Source of the DNA: Pelomonas sp. Root1217
GTDB taxonomy: Bacteria > Pseudomonadota > Gammaproteobacteria > Burkholderiales > Burkholderiaceae_C
Length of the DNA: 64,000 nucleotides
Assembly (NCBI RefSeq): GCF_001425705.1
Contig: NZ_LMDC01000028.1
Coordinates: 78,504 to 142,503 of the forward strand
Reading direction: 5' to 3'
In this document: piece after piece, positions 61,388 through 64,000 of the stretch
How the letters are laid out: every line of letters starts with the position of its first letter
How positions within the stretch are numbered: position 1 is the first letter of the stretch
Program-made: the position numbers and the translations under genes
Notes under the pieces: generated by a model
What the model was told of the DNA's origin: nothing
The model's database searches: none
What the model saw: the letters and a program-made list of their open reading frames with translations, nothing else

Positions 61388-62131
61388 TCAGTGGGCCGCG
61401 GCCAGGCAGATGGCGGCGAAGTCCGCCACCTTCAACGACGCGCCGCCAATCAGGCCGCCGTCGATGTCGGGCTGCGAAAACAATTCGGCCGCGTTGTCCG
61501 CCTTGACGCTACCGCCGTAAAGGATGCGCATGATGCCGGAACGGTCAGTCGCCGCATGAAGCTGGGCGCGCAGCACGGCATGCACTGCCTGCGCTTCAGC
61601 GGGCGTGGCAGTCAGGCCGGTACCGATGGCCCAGACGGGTTCATAAGCGACGACCATCTCGCCGCAGCAATGTCCGAGCGTGTGGATGACAGCCGCCAGC
61701 TGGCGCTTGACGACGGCCTCGGTGTGGCCGGCCTCGCGCTCGGCGCGGGTTTCACCGACACAGACGATGGGCGTCACGCCGTGGGCCAGTGCGGCCTTGG
61801 CCTTGTCGGCGACAAGCTGGTCGCTCTCCGCGTGGTAGGCGCGGCGCTCCGAGTGGCCAACGATGGCATAACGACAACCCACATCGGCCAGCATCGCGCT
61901 CGACACCTCGCCGGTGTAGGCGCCCTGCTCGTGCGAGGAGCAGTCCTGCGCGCCATAGACGATGGTCGTGCCAGTCAACGCAAGCGCTGTTTCGGCAATG
62001 TAGAGGAAAGGCACGCAGACGGCGACGTCGGCGTTCCACGGGCCGGCCTCCTTGAGGCCAGCCAGCAACTGGGCATTGGCAGCGCGGCTGCCATGCATCT
62101 TCCAGTTGCCCACGACGAGTTTTCTTCTCAT
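61388..62131 (-). CDS. tpiA: Triosephosphate isomerase
   Basis: A 247-residue TIM-barrel enzyme interconverting dihydroxyacetone phosphate and glyceraldehyde 3-phosphate. Catalytic residues K11 (GNWKMHG), H93 ([10 protein letters not shown]) and E164 ([12 protein letters not shown]) are all present, with the phosphate loop [14 protein letters not shown]. It follows the quinone oxidoreductase-like gene by ten bases, so the two are likely co-transcribed. Confidence 0.97.
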   Translation of the reverse strand: MRRKLVVGNWKMHGSRAANAQLLAGLKEAGPWNADVAVCVPFLYIAETALALTGTTIVYGAQDCSSHEQGAYTGEVSSAMLADVGCRYAIVGHSERRAYHAESDQLVADKAKAALAHGVTPIVCVGETRAEREAGHTEAVVKRQLAAVIHTLGHCCGEMVVAYEPVWAIGTGLTATPAEAQAVHAVLRAQLHAATDRSGIMRILYGGSVKADNAAELFSQPDIDGGLIGGASLKVADFAAICLAAAH

Positions 62132-62141
62132 GTCAGCTCCG

Positions 62142-63128
62142 TCACCAGTTCAGCACGATCTTGCCAATGTGCTCATTCGATTCCATCAGCGCATGCGCTT
62201 CGGCGGCCTTGGCGGCCGGCAGTTCGCGGTAAACCACGGGCTTGATGCGACCTGCCTCGATCAGCGGCCAGACCTTGTCGCGCAGCGCGCGCGCCAGGCT
62301 GGCCTTGAAGGCCGCAGACCGCGGGCGCAGCGTCGAGCCGGTGATCGTCAGGCGTTTGCGTAGCACCAGGCCGGCGTCGATCTCCGACTTCACACCGCCC
62401 TGCACGGCGATCAGCGCCAGCCGGCCGTCCTCCGCCAGCGCCTGCACGCCGCGGCCGATGTAGTCGCCGGCCACCATGTCCAGGATCACGTCGACACCGC
62501 GCCCGCCGGTGGCGGCCCTGGCTTCGGCGACGAAATCCTGTTCGCGGTAGTTGATGGCCACGTCGGCGCCCAAGGCCTTGCAGGCCTCCGCCTTGTCGGC
62601 ACTGCCCACCGTCACGAGCACGCGGGCACCCAGCGCCTTGGCAATCTGGATGGCCGTCACGCCGATGCCGCTGGAGCCACCGTGGATCAGCAGCGTCTCG
62701 CCCGGCTGCAGAGCCGCGCGCTCAAAGACATTGGCCCAGACGGTGAAGCTGGTCTCCGGCAAGGTCGCGGCTTGCGCCAGCGTCCAGCCTTTGGGCACCG
62801 GCAGACATTGGCCGACCGGCGCCGTGCACAGCTCGGCATAGCCGCCGCCGTTGACCAGCGCGCAGACCTGGTCGCCCAGCTTGAAGCCACGCGCAGCCAA
62901 AACGCCAGCGTCACCGGCGACGATCTCGCCCGCGACTTCCAAGCCCGGCAATTCGCTCGCACCCGCCGGCGGCGGGTAGGCGCCCTTGCGCTGCAGCACG
63001 TCCGGGCGGTTGATGCCCGAAGCTGCAACACGGATCAGGCACTCACCCAGGCCCGCGACTGGATCCGGCCTGTCGGCCAGCTCCAGCACCTCGGGCCCGC
63101 CGGGGCCGGTGATCGCGATGGCTTTCAT
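62142..63128 (-). CDS. NAD(P)H-quinone oxidoreductase, PIG3-type
   Basis: A 328-residue zinc-free medium-chain reductase. GroES-like part with [17 protein letters not shown] and [15 protein letters not shown]; Rossmann part with [22 protein letters not shown]; and [15 protein letters not shown] typical of the PIG3/QOR2 group. It reduces quinones with NADPH. It lies 11 bases behind pnp and 10 bases ahead of tpiA. Confidence 0.93.
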   Translation of the reverse strand: MKAIAITGPGGPEVLELADRPDPVAGLGECLIRVAASGINRPDVLQRKGAYPPPAGASELPGLEVAGEIVAGDAGVLAARGFKLGDQVCALVNGGGYAELCTAPVGQCLPVPKGWTLAQAATLPETSFTVWANVFERAALQPGETLLIHGGSSGIGVTAIQIAKALGARVLVTVGSADKAEACKALGADVAINYREQDFVAEARAATGGRGVDVILDMVAGDYIGRGVQALAEDGRLALIAVQGGVKSEIDAGLVLRKRLTITGSTLRPRSAAFKASLARALRDKVWPLIEAGRIKPVVYRELPAAKAAEAHALMESNEHIGKIVLNW

Positions 63129-63139
63129 CGCTGCAGCAA

Positions 63140-64000
63140 TTACTCCGCGGCCGGCGGAGTGTCGTCAGCGGCCGGCGCGGCCGGAGCCGGCGCGGCGTCG
63201 CGGTCGATCAGCGCCTTCATCGACAACTTGATGCGGCCCTTCTCGTCGGTCTCGAGCACCTTGACCTTGACGATCTGGCCTTCGCTCAGGAAGTCGGTGA
63301 CCTTCTCGACGCGCTGGTGGGCGATCTGGCTGATGTGCAACAGGCCGTCCTTGCCGGGCAGCAGGTTCACGAGGGCGCCGAAGTCCAGGATCTTGGTGAT
63401 CGGGCCTTCGTAGACCTTGCCAACTTCGACTTCGGCCGTGATCTCCTGGATGCGCTTCTTGGCCAGTTCGGCCTTGTCGGCGTCCGTCGACGCGATCGTG
63501 ATCGTGCCGTCTTCGCCGATGTCGATGGTCGTGCCGGTCTCTTCGGTCAGCGCACGGATGGTCGAGCCACCCTTGCCGATGACGTCACGGATCTTCTCCG
63601 GGTTGATCTTCATCGTGTACAGGCGGGGTGCGAACTGCGACACCTCGGTGTTGGCCGTGCCCATGGCTTCGACCATCTTGCCCAGGATGTGCAGGCGGGC
63701 TTCCTTGGCTTGCGCCAGGGCGACCTGCATGATTTCCTTGGTGATGCCCTGGATCTTGATGTCCATCTGCAGGGCGGTGATGCCGGTCGTCGTGCCGGCC
63801 ACCTTGAAGTCCATGTCGCCAAGGTGGTCCTCGTCACCGAGGATGTCGGTCAGCACGGCGAAGCGGTTGGCGTCCTTGATCAGGCCCATGGCGATGCCGG
63901 CCACGTGGGCCTTCATCGGCACGCCGGCGTCCATCAGCGCCAGGCAGCCGCCGCAGACCGAAGCCATCGACGACGAGCCGTTGGACTCGGTGATTTCCGA
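63140..64000 (-). CDS. pnp: Polynucleotide phosphorylase, C-terminal part
   Basis: 286 residues are visible; the N-terminal part lies beyond the right edge. The visible part has the end of the second RNase PH domain ([43 protein letters not shown]), the KH domain ([17 protein letters not shown]) and the S1 domain ([30 protein letters not shown]), ending in an Ala/Pro tail. It degrades RNA with phosphate as part of the degradosome. Confidence 0.97.
   Translation of the reverse strand, partial: SEITESNGSSSMASVCGGCLALMDAGVPMKAHVAGIAMGLIKDANRFAVLTDILGDEDHLGDMDFKVAGTTTGITALQMDIKIQGITKEIMQVALAQAKEARLHILGKMVEAMGTANTEVSQFAPRLYTMKINPEKIRDVIGKGGSTIRALTEETGTTIDIGEDGTITIASTDADKAELAKKRIQEITAEVEVGKVYEGPITKILDFGALVNLLPGKDGLLHISQIAHQRVEKVTDFLSEGQIVKVKVLETDEKGRIKLSMKALIDRDAAPAPAAPAADDTPPAAE

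Overview
The window looks like chromosome of a GC-rich betaproteobacterium of the order Burkholderiales, probably near the Roseateles/Mitsuaria/Rubrivivax group. This is inferred from high GC, the nuoA-N order with a DUF2818 gene and a NUDIX gene behind nuoN, a ThiD-ThiE fusion, a PEP-CTERM protein, a Bug-type (TctC) binding protein, and GcvP/SdaA sequence character. No database search was possible. I saw no insertion sequence, prophage, integrase or CRISPR array; nearly all of it is ordinary densely packed chromosome.

Layout. 1-9.4 kb: the last codons of gcvP, a 7TM diguanylate cyclase facing it, sdaA with an NRDE-family gene, a very large multi-PAS diguanylate cyclase, and a repeat-rich Pro/Ala protein of unknown function. 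9.4-13.6 kb: two tandem DUF72 genes, an alcohol dehydrogenase-like gene divergent from a LysR regulator, and an orphan PEP-CTERM protein. 13.7-19.4 kb: a thiamine operon thiC-thiO-thiS-thiG-thiDE on the minus strand behind a clear TPP riboswitch. 19.4-22.3 kb: an MFS transporter divergent from a LysR regulator, then a VapBC-like toxin-antitoxin pair whose toxin looks damaged. 22.4-28.6 kb: RND efflux pair 1, aroC and a CBS-domain protein. 28.7-33.4 kb: metY with an alpha/beta hydrolase, a Baeyer-Villiger-type flavoprotein, an Mpo1-like membrane protein and a MipA/OmpV protein. 33.5-37.3 kb: a threonine-to-glycine pair (SDR-type dehydrogenase plus kbl) divergent from an XRE-cupin regulator, with a perfect 16-bp palindrome between them, then an orphan TctC-like protein. 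37.2-44.7 kb: a YihY membrane protein, DUF2069, an FAD-linked 2-hydroxyacid dehydrogenase and RND efflux pair 2. 44.8-60.3 kb: the complete NADH:quinone oxidoreductase operon nuoA-N plus DUF2818 and an ADP-ribose pyrophosphatase-like NUDIX gene. 60.5-64 kb: tRNA-Leu(GAG), secG, tpiA, a quinone oxidoreductase-like gene and the 3' part of pnp.

How genes work together. GcvP and SdaA, with the threonine dehydrogenase and Kbl pair 30 kb away, cover threonine to glycine to serine to pyruvate. The thi operon joins its genes by very short stop/start overlaps and appears controlled at its leader: a promoter candidate inside the 3' end of the upstream MFS gene, a TPP aptamer, and a stem-loop covering the thiC Shine-Dalgarno. 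The nuo genes encode all fourteen complex I subunits.

I found no convincing wholly new multi-gene system. The most unusual items are the VapC-like toxin with no canonical start codon upstream of its first catalytic aspartate, the five-repeat Pro/Ala protein behind the large diguanylate cyclase, the structured leaders of thiC and of the TctC-like gene, the palindrome between kbl and its likely regulator, and a hairpin-rich spacer between tpiA and secG.
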